Part shown: positions 57,119-64,000 of the stretch, piece after piece
Numbering within the stretch: position 1 is the first letter of the stretch
Layout of the letters: each line of letters opens with the position of its first letter
From: an uncultured Aquimarina sp.
GTDB taxonomy: Bacteria > Bacteroidota > Bacteroidia > Flavobacteriales > Flavobacteriaceae
Assembly: GCF_947492965.1 (NCBI RefSeq)
Contig: NZ_CANLOZ010000001.1
Location: forward strand, 124,001-188,000
Direction: 5' to 3'
Length of the DNA stretch: 64,000 nucleotides
The notes under the pieces: model-generated
What the model was told of the DNA's origin: nothing
Database searches by the model: none
What the model saw: the letters and a program-made list of their open reading frames with translations, nothing else
Made by a program: the position numbers and the translations under genes

Positions 57119-57622
57119 ATGATAAGAATATTACTTTGTTTAATAGCACTCTTTACAATATGTGTAGGGTGTGACAAAAAAGATGAAATCAATCAAGATT
57201 TTATCGAAGAAGTAGCTTCCTTACGATCAGATAATGAAAGAAGAGTGTTTTTGGAAGAAATACGTATTTCTAATCAAAAGTCGAGAAATAATATAATACA
57301 TATCGAGTCTGTTTATGGTTATAATAGTAAAGAGAGATCAAAAGCACTAGAGGAAAAAATCATGGTTGATAAGATTCATTTACAAAAAATAGAACTTTAC
57401 CTAGAAAAGTATGGACATCCATCTGCCGAAATACATGGAGAACTAGCAGCTAAGACTCCATATATCATCTTATATCATTGTAGTAACCTAGAATCTAAAC
57501 AGAAAAATTTCGAATATTTATATAGAGCCTATAAGAAAGGGGATCTAATGCCTAATAGTTTTGCAATGTTTTTAAGTAGTTATTACAATGATCAATTCGA
57601 CGAAAAATATTACCTGCCGTAG
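57119..57622 (+). CDS. Lipoprotein with DUF6624-like domain, paralogue A
   Basis: Lipobox VGC after a signal of about 17 residues. The mature part contains QKIELYLEKYGHP, HGELAAKTPYIILYH and a helical NFEYLYRAYKKGDL, ending SSYYNDQF. The order (YG.P, HG..A, HH/HC pair, DAYK.GDL) recalls DUF6624 proteins. A closely related gene follows 74 nt later. A mild signal-peptide and Asp-rich N-terminal linker is typical of exposed lipoproteins. Confidence 0.7.
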   Translation: MIRILLCLIALFTICVGCDKKDEINQDFIEEVASLRSDNERRVFLEEIRISNQKSRNNIIHIESVYGYNSKERSKALEEKIMVDKIHLQKIELYLEKYGHPSAEIHGELAAKTPYIILYHCSNLESKQKNFEYLYRAYKKGDLMPNSFAMFLSSYYNDQFDEKYYLP

Positions 57623-57696
57623 TGACTACAATGACACATTGCTTTTCTTTTACGGCTTATAGTAGTAAACTGTAGATAAACATCAAAGATTATATT

Positions 57697-58269
57697 ATGC
57701 AAAAAGTATTAATTTTCTTCGTATTAATTTTAGCTTGTAGTAGTTGTAAAGAAAGAGGTGTCTCTTCTGAAGAAGATTTTGTAAAAGAAGTGAAAAGCTT
57801 AAGTACTATTGATCTTCAAAAAGAATTTTTAGAGAAGATTTATGATCTCGATCAAGGGACTAGGACAGATCTACCAGATATAGAAATAAAGTATGGTTTT
57901 GATAGTGCTGAGATGAAAGAGGCATATGAAAAGATGAATGCCATGGATATGGATAATATTCAAAAGATTGAACTGTATTTACAGCAATACGGACATCCAA
58001 CAATTGTTGGACATGGAAAAAAAGCTGCTATGACTCCTTGGATTGTAATTCATCATTCTGAAAATAACATATCTCGAGAGAGAAACTTCAAATACTTGTA
58101 TGATGCCTATAAGAATGGAGATCTGAGATCTGGCAGTTTTTCTTTTTATTTAGAAAGAATGCATCAGATAAAATTTGGAAACCGATTTACTTTGCCCAAC
58201 CCTTATAAAGAGGAACAATTGATTGACTCACTGATAACAAGACTTAATTTGGTAGCTAAAGAGTACTAA
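57697..58269 (+). CDS. Lipoprotein with DUF6624-like domain, paralogue B
   Basis: Lipobox SSC after a signal of about 15 residues. Same motif order as the gene before it (QKIELYLQQYGHP, HGKKAAMTPWIVIHHS, NFKYLYDAYKNGDL) and a longer tail with KFGNRFTLPNPYK. A tandem duplication of a lipoprotein is the simplest explanation. Convergent with the LytTR regulator; the stops are 10 bases apart. Confidence 0.72.
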   Translation: MQKVLIFFVLILACSSCKERGVSSEEDFVKEVKSLSTIDLQKEFLEKIYDLDQGTRTDLPDIEIKYGFDSAEMKEAYEKMNAMDMDNIQKIELYLQQYGHPTIVGHGKKAAMTPWIVIHHSENNISRERNFKYLYDAYKNGDLRSGSFSFYLERMHQIKFGNRFTLPNPYKEEQLIDSLITRLNLVAKEY

Positions 58270-58279
58270 GTTTAGATTT

Positions 58280-58987
58280 CTATTTCTTCCATAATTTTTC
58301 CTCTACAACTGTTTTTAACACTTGATCTCGGTAATTTCTACTTAACGGAATAGAGGTATTCCGAATTTGAATTTCATGGCTAATTACAGTATCAATTTTA
58401 GTAATAGCGATGATATATGACTTGTGAACTCGAATAAAATGTAACGGATTTAATTTTTCTTCAATGTCCTTTAGGTTTAGTAATGTGATATGTTTTCCTT
58501 TGGTAGTATGAATGGCCACATAATTCTGTAGACCTTGTATATAAAGGATATCGTTAAAATATATTTTTTCGTATTTATGTTCGCATTTTACAAAGAAGTA
58601 AGAATCTTCAGTATTCCTTTTATTAGACTTTAAAATAAATTGTTCTTTAGCCTTTTGTACAGCTTGTACAAACCGATCAAATGTGATAGGTTTTAATAGG
58701 TAATCTAAAACATTTAGACGAAATCCTTCTATAGCATAACTTGGGTATGCTGTGGTGATAATTACCATGGGTAAGTTTTTAGTAATTTTCAAAAAATCTA
58801 TACCACTCATTTTAGACATTTGAATGTCTAAGAATATCAAATCGATCGTCTGTTGATCCAATATTTCCGACAATTCTAACGGATTTTCGCAAGTATCAAT
58901 GATTGTTAAAAAATCAACTTCTTTTGCATAATTAGAGAGTCCCTCTCTAGCTAATGGTTCATCATCAACAATAACTGTTTTTATCAT
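58280..58987 (-). CDS. LytTR-family response regulator
   Basis: A 235-residue regulator: receiver with phospho-acceptor D54 (IFLDIQMSKMSG) and a C-terminal LytTR DNA-binding domain (about 130-230, with IYFNDILYIQGLQNYVAIHT and HFIRVHKSYII). It follows the sensor kinase by 10 nt on the same strand, so the pair is co-expressed. Confidence 0.92.
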   Translation of the reverse strand: MIKTVIVDDEPLAREGLSNYAKEVDFLTIIDTCENPLELSEILDQQTIDLIFLDIQMSKMSGIDFLKITKNLPMVIITTAYPSYAIEGFRLNVLDYLLKPITFDRFVQAVQKAKEQFILKSNKRNTEDSYFFVKCEHKYEKIYFNDILYIQGLQNYVAIHTTKGKHITLLNLKDIEEKLNPLHFIRVHKSYIIAITKIDTVISHEIQIRNTSIPLSRNYRDQVLKTVVEEKLWKK

Positions 58988-58997
58988 AGTGTTTTTT

Positions 58998-60146
58998 TTA
59001 TGAAACCATATTTCTGTTTTGTACCACTTGATCCTTCATAATCAACTCTTCTAAGGTAATTTTTAAGCTAATACTAAATCGGGTTTTGTGATGATCAATT
59101 TTTAAATCATATTTTTTTGGATATAGTAAATCTAACCTTCTAGTTACATTTTCTAGTCCAATTCCGCCGTAAGTTGAAGTCTTTTCAAAGTTATTTTTGT
59201 TCTCAATACTATTACCAACATAAAAATGTAGGCAATTATCATAGTCTAATTGTACTCTTATTTCAATCCAATTAAGCATATCTTTAGAATTAGACACGTG
59301 CTTAAAAGCATTTTCTACAAAAGTGACTAGAATAAAGGGGGCGATTCCCATTGGGATTTTATTGGCTAGATGTACAGAAAGATCAATCTTTAGGTTTTTA
59401 TTTCTTCTTAACTTTTCTAAGGCTACAAAATTTTCTAAATAGCTGATTTCTTGATCAAATGGAATGAGCTGTTCATTACATTCATATAGTTGATATCGAA
59501 GTAAATCCGAAAACTTGGCTAAAGCAGTAGAAGCTTCACTAGGCGCTTTATGAATTAAAAAAAATATAGAATTGATAGTGTTGAATAAAAAATGAGGGTT
59601 GAACTGATGTTTTAAAAATTTAAGTTCTGTAGTTAATTTTTCATGTTCTAATAACTGCTGCTTTTTTTGGTTTACTAATGAGTTTTTAGCAAGTTTTATA
59701 CACAATCCAAGTATTAATGTTCCAGAGGTAGCGGGTAAAATTTCTGAAGTAAGTGTATGAAAATAAGTCTCTCCTTTTTCTTCATTAAAAACACAAAAGT
59801 AATCCAAAGATTCTCCGATGATAAAGGCACTCAAAAAATAGCAGCCAAACATAATGCAACTTATGACTCCTATCCATATTACTAGCGATATAATATATGT
59901 TGTTAATTTTCCTTTGTAGAGGTATTTAGGCAGTAATACATAAAGATTAAAATATGTGGCCAAAGTATGTACCACCACGTAAAACAGAAATATGACATAC
60001 CTTGGTGAAAAAAACATAGCTTTGTAGGCTACGGACAAGCTTAGTTCAACGACACCCCAAGAAAAGAAGTATAAACTCCAAAATACGAAATGGTAGATTT
60101 TATAAGTAAAAAACCAGTTTTCCTTTATTTTTTCTAGAGGTAGCAT
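58998..60146 (-). CDS. LytS-type sensor histidine kinase
   Basis: A 382-residue membrane kinase. About four to five helices (20-155), then a short coiled segment and the His-kinase dimerization motif LKHQFNPHFLFNTINSIF (H185), HATPase with VTFVENAFKHVSNS and YGGIGLENVTRRL. It is the usual partner of LytTR regulators. The N-terminus senses an unknown signal at the membrane. Confidence 0.92.
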   Translation of the reverse strand: MLPLEKIKENWFFTYKIYHFVFWSLYFFSWGVVELSLSVAYKAMFFSPRYVIFLFYVVVHTLATYFNLYVLLPKYLYKGKLTTYIISLVIWIGVISCIMFGCYFLSAFIIGESLDYFCVFNEEKGETYFHTLTSEILPATSGTLILGLCIKLAKNSLVNQKKQQLLEHEKLTTELKFLKHQFNPHFLFNTINSIFFLIHKAPSEASTALAKFSDLLRYQLYECNEQLIPFDQEISYLENFVALEKLRRNKNLKIDLSVHLANKIPMGIAPFILVTFVENAFKHVSNSKDMLNWIEIRVQLDYDNCLHFYVGNSIENKNNFEKTSTYGGIGLENVTRRLDLLYPKKYDLKIDHHKTRFSISLKITLEELIMKDQVVQNRNMVS

Positions 60147-60189
60147 GGTTTTAAGATATAAAAAAGGAATTAATTTATACGATCATTTT

Positions 60190-60224
60190 ATCAAATACCG
60201 CTTTTTTTTGATCAAATACAGCTT
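60190..60224. promoter_or_regulatory. Direct repeat with 21-bp period (LytTR-site-like)
   Basis: ATCAAATACCGCTT at 60190-60203 and ATCAAATACAGCTT at 60211-60224 differ in one base and are 21 bp apart. They lie 44-78 bp upstream of the LytS-LytR genes. The ACCGCT/ACAGCT core is near the known LytTR consensus [TA][AC][CA]GTTN[AG][TG] and the period fits the usual 12-13 bp gap between LytTR half-sites. Confidence 0.6.
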
Positions 60225-60294
60225 CTAAGGTGTAACGGGTGGTTTTTCATATTTAATCAGTAATACATTAGCCAAAATAGCTTGGTTTAGTAGT

Positions 60295-60336
60295 TTGTCA
60301 AAAGCTTACTTCCACTCATCAAAACTCTTTTGACAA
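60295..60336. promoter_or_regulatory. 10-bp inverted repeat upstream of the 60384 gene
   Basis: TTGTCAAAAG at 60295-60304 and CTTTTGACAA at 60327-60336, centres 32 bp apart. It is just upstream of the 60384 gene; it could be an operator, or a chance palindrome in AT-rich DNA. Confidence 0.4.
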
Positions 60337-60383
60337 TAAGGTTAAATAGGGTTGCTTTACTATTCAATTAACATCTTACTGTT

Positions 60384-60833
60384 ATGAACTTTAGTAAAAC
60401 AAAAGACAAATCATCAATTGATAAAAAGGGTTATGTGGATATATCTAAGATTAGACTTTATCTTATGAAAGGTCTCTATATACTTACTTTTTTGACACTA
60501 GGTTATAGTTCTTGGTCCGAAATCCTATATCCGAGTGAACAATGGGGTCCATATGATGGAGTTACGTATAGTTTTTGGGCGTCTTATGCAGTGCTGATGG
60601 GAGTAGGTATAAAATATCCATTAAAAATGCTACCCTTATTGCTACTGCAACTATTCTACAAATCGGTTTTCTTTTTTGGAGTATACATTCCGTTATGGGT
60701 ATCGGGCGGTCTTCCAGAGACTTTTAAAGGTTTTTTAAAACCATTTGCTATAGGAATCCCGATAGATCTTTTGGTGATTCCCTGGATATATGTTTACAAA
60801 GCTTATTTCAAAAATCTATTCAAATTCAATTAG
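60384..60833 (+). CDS. Hypothetical membrane protein, 149 aa
   Basis: A charged N-terminus (about 1-28), then four hydrophobic segments (for example GLYILTFLTLGYS, YAVLMGVGI, LLLLQLFYKSVFFFGVY, and PIDLLVIPWIYVY). No known family. It is divergent from the LytSR operon and 53 nt before the DUF2306 gene. Confidence 0.65.
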   Translation: MNFSKTKDKSSIDKKGYVDISKIRLYLMKGLYILTFLTLGYSSWSEILYPSEQWGPYDGVTYSFWASYAVLMGVGIKYPLKMLPLLLLQLFYKSVFFFGVYIPLWVSGGLPETFKGFLKPFAIGIPIDLLVIPWIYVYKAYFKNLFKFN

Positions 60834-60886
60834 GGTATCACTTCAAAATATCAATTTCATCAATCATATTATTAAAGTTTAAAGTT

Positions 60887-61705
60887 ATGAATACTACTTA
60901 TATCAATAAAACTAATACCATATGGTCTCAAAAGATGCTACATATTAGTGCTAGAGTTTGGTTCACTATCGCAGTATTAGGACAATGGATTTTTGCATTT
61001 TATGTAACTAAGTTTTACGGAACAGCGGCAATCGAAGATAATTATCAGAAATGGAACGAAGTACTTCCACATGGCTATACAGAAGGAGCTACGATTAGTA
61101 ATGTTGTAGTGGGTATTCATTTGTTGTTTGCTGTGATTATTATCATAGGTGGTCCACTACAATTTATTGATAAGATTAGAATGAGAGCACGGTCTTTTCA
61201 TCGATGGAATGGAAAAATATACCTTGTTACCACATTTATTGCTGGTTTTAGTGGAATTTATATGATCTTGTCCAAAAGTTCTGTTACAGGATGGATTGGT
61301 GATATAAGTGTAAGTTTTAATGGGATTCTAATGATGATTTTTGCTGTATTTGCATGGAGAACAGCTTTGCAAAAAAACTTTGTATCTCATAATCGTTGGG
61401 TATTACGTTTGTTTTTTGCTGTAAATGGAGTGTGGTTTTTTAGGATAGGGTTGATGTTGTGGTTATTTATCCATGGAAAACCAGTAGGATTTGATCCAGA
61501 AACTTTTAGAGGTCCGTTTATTACTTTTTTAGGATTTGGTCAGTATCTGATTCCATTAGGAATCCTTGAAGTATATTTGAAGGTAAAGGATAGAAAAATA
61601 GCGTTGGAGCAGTGGAGTATGACCATGGTTCTATTTATTTCTATAATAGCTACAGGTATCGGTGTTTTTGCAGCCACGGTTGGTATGTGGTTGCCAAGAT
61701 TATAA
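60887..61705 (+). CDS. DUF2306-family membrane protein
   Basis: A 272-residue protein with about seven membrane helices. The DUF2306 signature is IRMRARSFHRWNGKIYLVT with GGPLQFIDK before it, and a further His/Arg-rich SHNRWVLRLFFAVNGVWF. These proteins resemble heme-coordinating membrane proteins, but no activity is known. It is convergent with the SDR gene, the stops being 4 bases apart. Confidence 0.85.
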   Translation: MNTTYINKTNTIWSQKMLHISARVWFTIAVLGQWIFAFYVTKFYGTAAIEDNYQKWNEVLPHGYTEGATISNVVVGIHLLFAVIIIIGGPLQFIDKIRMRARSFHRWNGKIYLVTTFIAGFSGIYMILSKSSVTGWIGDISVSFNGILMMIFAVFAWRTALQKNFVSHNRWVLRLFFAVNGVWFFRIGLMLWLFIHGKPVGFDPETFRGPFITFLGFGQYLIPLGILEVYLKVKDRKIALEQWSMTMVLFISIIATGIGVFAATVGMWLPRL

Positions 61706-61709
61706 TATA

Positions 61710-62528
61710 TTAAGAGTTATATAAATCATGAGTGAAATCGTATTGTAATGATTCATTTACTTTGGTAGAAGCGATTATTTTTCCTTTGGAGGAAGATTCA
61801 AAATCATATTCAGGTATGGGTAAGTGCATTTGCTTACAAATAGTACTGTAGTATTCTGATTTTTTAGGATGATCTGGATAAGACGCATTAAAAATTTGAT
61901 CCCATAGATCCATTTCAATTATTTTTTGGATAACGCCAATGCAATCTTCTCTATGGATGAGGTTTACTGGAGCTAATGGATTTTGAATGTTTTTTCTTTT
62001 AGATAGCATCGTTGCAGGGTGTCTTCTACTATCAAACAAACCTGCGAAACGAAGTATAGTAGCTTTGAAACTAGGATGATTTCTTAATAGTTTTTCGGTT
62101 TCAATAAGTTGTTTTCCAGCATTTTTTGTAGCATTAGGAATAGTGTCGGATGTGATTTCTGGAAATCCTTCTTCATCTGTATACACAGAGGTTGAACTTA
62201 TAAAGAGAACTTTTTCTACTCCTGATGTTATGATATAAGGAATTATATGTTCAATTTTAGCTACAAAATTACTTTCTGGGTTTCTTCTTAAACCAGGAGG
62301 AATATTAATAATTAAGATTTCACTGTTTTCTAAAAATAATGCTTTCTGGTTTTCTGACTTAGTTTCTTTTAATTCAACAATGTAAGGGTCGATACCAGAG
62401 TTTTTTAAAATGTCTAATTTATCAACTGAGGTAGTTGATCCTTTAATAGTATATCCATTCGCAATAAGACGCTTTGCCAACGGTAATCCTAACCATCCTG
62501 TACCTAGAATACTAATCTGCTTATTCAT
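61710..62528 (-). CDS. Atypical SDR, NAD(P)-binding (YeeZ-like)
   Basis: A 272-residue Rossmann protein, starting ISILGTGWLGLPLAKRLIANG, followed by VLFISSTSVYTDEEGFPEIT and the HREDCIGVIQKII segment typical of the YeeZ/atypical-SDR group. Substrate unknown. It follows the M28-like gene by 8 nt. Confidence 0.85.
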   Translation of the reverse strand: MNKQISILGTGWLGLPLAKRLIANGYTIKGSTTSVDKLDILKNSGIDPYIVELKETKSENQKALFLENSEILIINIPPGLRRNPESNFVAKIEHIIPYIITSGVEKVLFISSTSVYTDEEGFPEITSDTIPNATKNAGKQLIETEKLLRNHPSFKATILRFAGLFDSRRHPATMLSKRKNIQNPLAPVNLIHREDCIGVIQKIIEMDLWDQIFNASYPDHPKKSEYYSTICKQMHLPIPEYDFESSSKGKIIASTKVNESLQYDFTHDLYNS

Positions 62529-62536
62529 ATAATATC

Positions 62537-64000
62537 TTATAATTCTGCGGCTAAGTTAGTGCGGATACTACTAGAATCCACAGTTTTTTCTACATATTCT
62601 AATCTTATTGTCTTTTTAATGGTAATGGCATCGTTTAATACAAAAGGTTTAGGGATCATGTTTTCTGATCTTTTCGGTATCGAGAACAACTCACTTTCTA
62701 GCAAATCATAGGAAGATTCGTATAACACGATCTCAGGAACGGAGTCTTTATGAAATTCCATTCTAAGTTCTAATGGCTCATTATCTCTTAGATGATACGT
62801 TAGTAGCCGGTTTCCTGTGCGTTTTGTAAAGGAATTATGAATCGTGCCATCCTTGTTTATAATATCTTTTGTGGTTGCTCCATTGGCATATAAACTTTGA
62901 AACTCAAATGATTCACGTATGAAGAGATCCATCCTGTTTACATCTCGTTGAGGTCGAATACAAATGTCTAAGATTCGTTTTTCTCCTGCAATACTGTCAA
63001 AAGATGTCTCTACCTTAGAAGATTGAATATCTTTTAATGGTGCCTGATTTACATAATTAAATGCACTACTATACTTGCTTTCGATGGTGTTTTTGTTCCA
63101 ATCTTTAGCTAAGTTTTTGAGACGATCAATGTAATTCTTGGTCCAAGAGTCGAGTGTACGATCATAAGAGGTCCAATATGCTTTCTGTTGATCTTCCTGT
63201 AAAACATAAATAAGGCTATTTGGTTTTTGTCTTTCCTTTGTGAAATCAGACTTGAAATGTGCTATCCCAATACAAGTTAATGCTGCTAAAAAACTAATAG
63301 TTCCTAAAAGACTCTTTTTAGAATAAAACCCTATAACAGGTATTATTAGTGTACATAGAAAAACGGTTAAAACAGAGGAAATAAAAGCTATTTTTAAACC
63401 TAAGGCTACAGGAAAAGAAGCTATAAAAGGTGAAATTAAGAAAATAGACGGCAGACTTAATAGTAACATCAAAAAAGGAAAAGGCCTCTTTTGGTTAATA
63501 AGTACAAACTGACAAACTAAACAAAAGAGCACAGGAATGATAAAGTAACTTGCGCCTTGAAGATAAATACTAGCTCCAGTACAAATAATTAGCCAGAAAA
63601 ATAAAGGTGCAACCAGTAAACTGGGCAATGCTTCTACCTTATCAAATATGCTATAAACTTTAAAGAAGGCTGCTGTTCCTAATAATACGGTTGCGGCAAT
63701 GTAATAATATCCATTGTAGGGAAAACCATGTAAAATGTCATTATATCCAGGATATATAATTAAGGCTACTTTCCAAAGTCCAAAACCTAGGACACCTGCC
63801 AATCCTGAAGATATTATAAATGCTAAAAACCCGCTACCCACTTCACTAAAAGAGATACGCTTTTTGGATCTTCCATAAATGATAAAGCCAATAAACAAAA
63901 TGATAGCAACGCCTAATAAAGGGTAGATCCAATCAAAAGGATACTTGATTATTTTAAATATAGGCGTGTTGAAATATAAAAAGTCTTGTTCCGAGGTAAA
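62537..64000 (-). CDS. M28-family peptidase, C-terminal membrane part (cut by window end)
   Basis: The frame stays open to base 64000, so the gene continues beyond the window; 487 codons are visible. It has about eight to nine membrane helices (WIYPLLGVAIILFIGFII, KVALIIYPGYNDILHGF, SIYLQGASYFIIPVLF and others), then a soluble beta-rich domain (about the last 230 residues). This is the membrane and C-terminal part of Bacteroidota M28 (Fxna/ER-type) peptidases. The zinc-binding catalytic part should lie to the right. A start at the TTG of 63898 is an artefact. Confidence 0.75.
   Translation of the reverse strand, partial: FTSEQDFLYFNTPIFKIIKYPFDWIYPLLGVAIILFIGFIIYGRSKKRISFSEVGSGFLAFIISSGLAGVLGFGLWKVALIIYPGYNDILHGFPYNGYYYIAATVLLGTAAFFKVYSIFDKVEALPSLLVAPLFFWLIICTGASIYLQGASYFIIPVLFCLVCQFVLINQKRPFPFLMLLLSLPSIFLISPFIASFPVALGLKIAFISSVLTVFLCTLIIPVIGFYSKKSLLGTISFLAALTCIGIAHFKSDFTKERQKPNSLIYVLQEDQQKAYWTSYDRTLDSWTKNYIDRLKNLAKDWNKNTIESKYSSAFNYVNQAPLKDIQSSKVETSFDSIAGEKRILDICIRPQRDVNRMDLFIRESFEFQSLYANGATTKDIINKDGTIHNSFTKRTGNRLLTYHLRDNEPLELRMEFHKDSVPEIVLYESSYDLLESELFSIPKRSENMIPKPFVLNDAITIKKTIRLEYVEKTVDSSSIRTNLAAEL

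Overview
The window looks like chromosomal DNA of a marine Flavobacteriaceae (Bacteroidota). It is AT-rich, with short genes-to-gene gaps and weak Shine-Dalgarno sequences. Several promoters match the Bacteroidota type (TTG ~17-22 bp before TAnnTTTG). Two large secreted proteins end in type IX secretion (T9SS) sorting domains, there is a flavobacterial carotenoid cluster, and many lipoproteins and TPR/AraC regulators are present. An Aquimarina-like genus is possible but is only an impression. I see no tRNA, rRNA, CRISPR array, insertion sequence or prophage.

Layout. 1-3.6 kb: a lipoprotein, then ferrous-iron uptake (feoA-feoB, a 49-aa FeoB-associated Cys-rich membrane protein and a small membrane protein). 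3.5-8.3 kb: an EamA exporter and a small exported protein, divergent from crtD-cruF-crtY (end-group chemistry of a probably monocyclic carotenoid). 8.3-13.4 kb: exported transglutaminase-like protein, TerB/DnaJ protein, bacilliredoxin, and a plsC / acyl-ACP desaturase / HD-hydrolase operon for membrane lipids. 13.4-19.1 kb: two T9SS-exported proteins, a BNR/FN3/discoidin protein and an M12-like metalloprotease with three chitin-binding-like modules. 19.5-24.8 kb: a small operon with a 28-aa hydrophobic peptide, a TPR-TM-AraC regulator, and a radical SAM protein divergent from a TIR-domain protein. 25-31.3 kb: a giant alpha-2-macroglobulin lipoprotein with an intact thioester, plus GNAT and ABM proteins. 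31.4-38.3 kb: PEBP-like protein, two related AraC regulators, alpha/beta hydrolase, AhpD-like protein, and a pair of unrecognised genes. 38.4-43.4 kb: TPR hybrid histidine kinase divergent from pbpC. 43.4-52.3 kb: mainly single enzymes and exported proteins (CYTH, DUF2911, a 7TM-AraC regulator, SDR, DinB, aminotransferase). 52.6-56.1 kb: sdhCAB. 56.3-58.3 kb: three exported proteins, two of them tandem paralogues. 58.3-61.7 kb: a LytS/LytR two-component pair divergent from two membrane protein genes. 61.7-64 kb: an atypical SDR and the C-terminal part of an M28 peptidase cut by the window edge.

The points most worth a second look are: the TIR protein with its unnamed conserved C-terminal domain and two tandem dyads 21 bp apart at its promoter; a 14-bp direct repeat with 21-bp spacing upstream of the LytTR operon, with the geometry of a LytTR site; the 28-aa hydrophobic peptide gene followed by a hairpin; the LTxxQ-repeat protein with its unrecognised partner; and the separation of the A2M and pbpC genes, which are adjacent in many bacteria, by about 10 kb.
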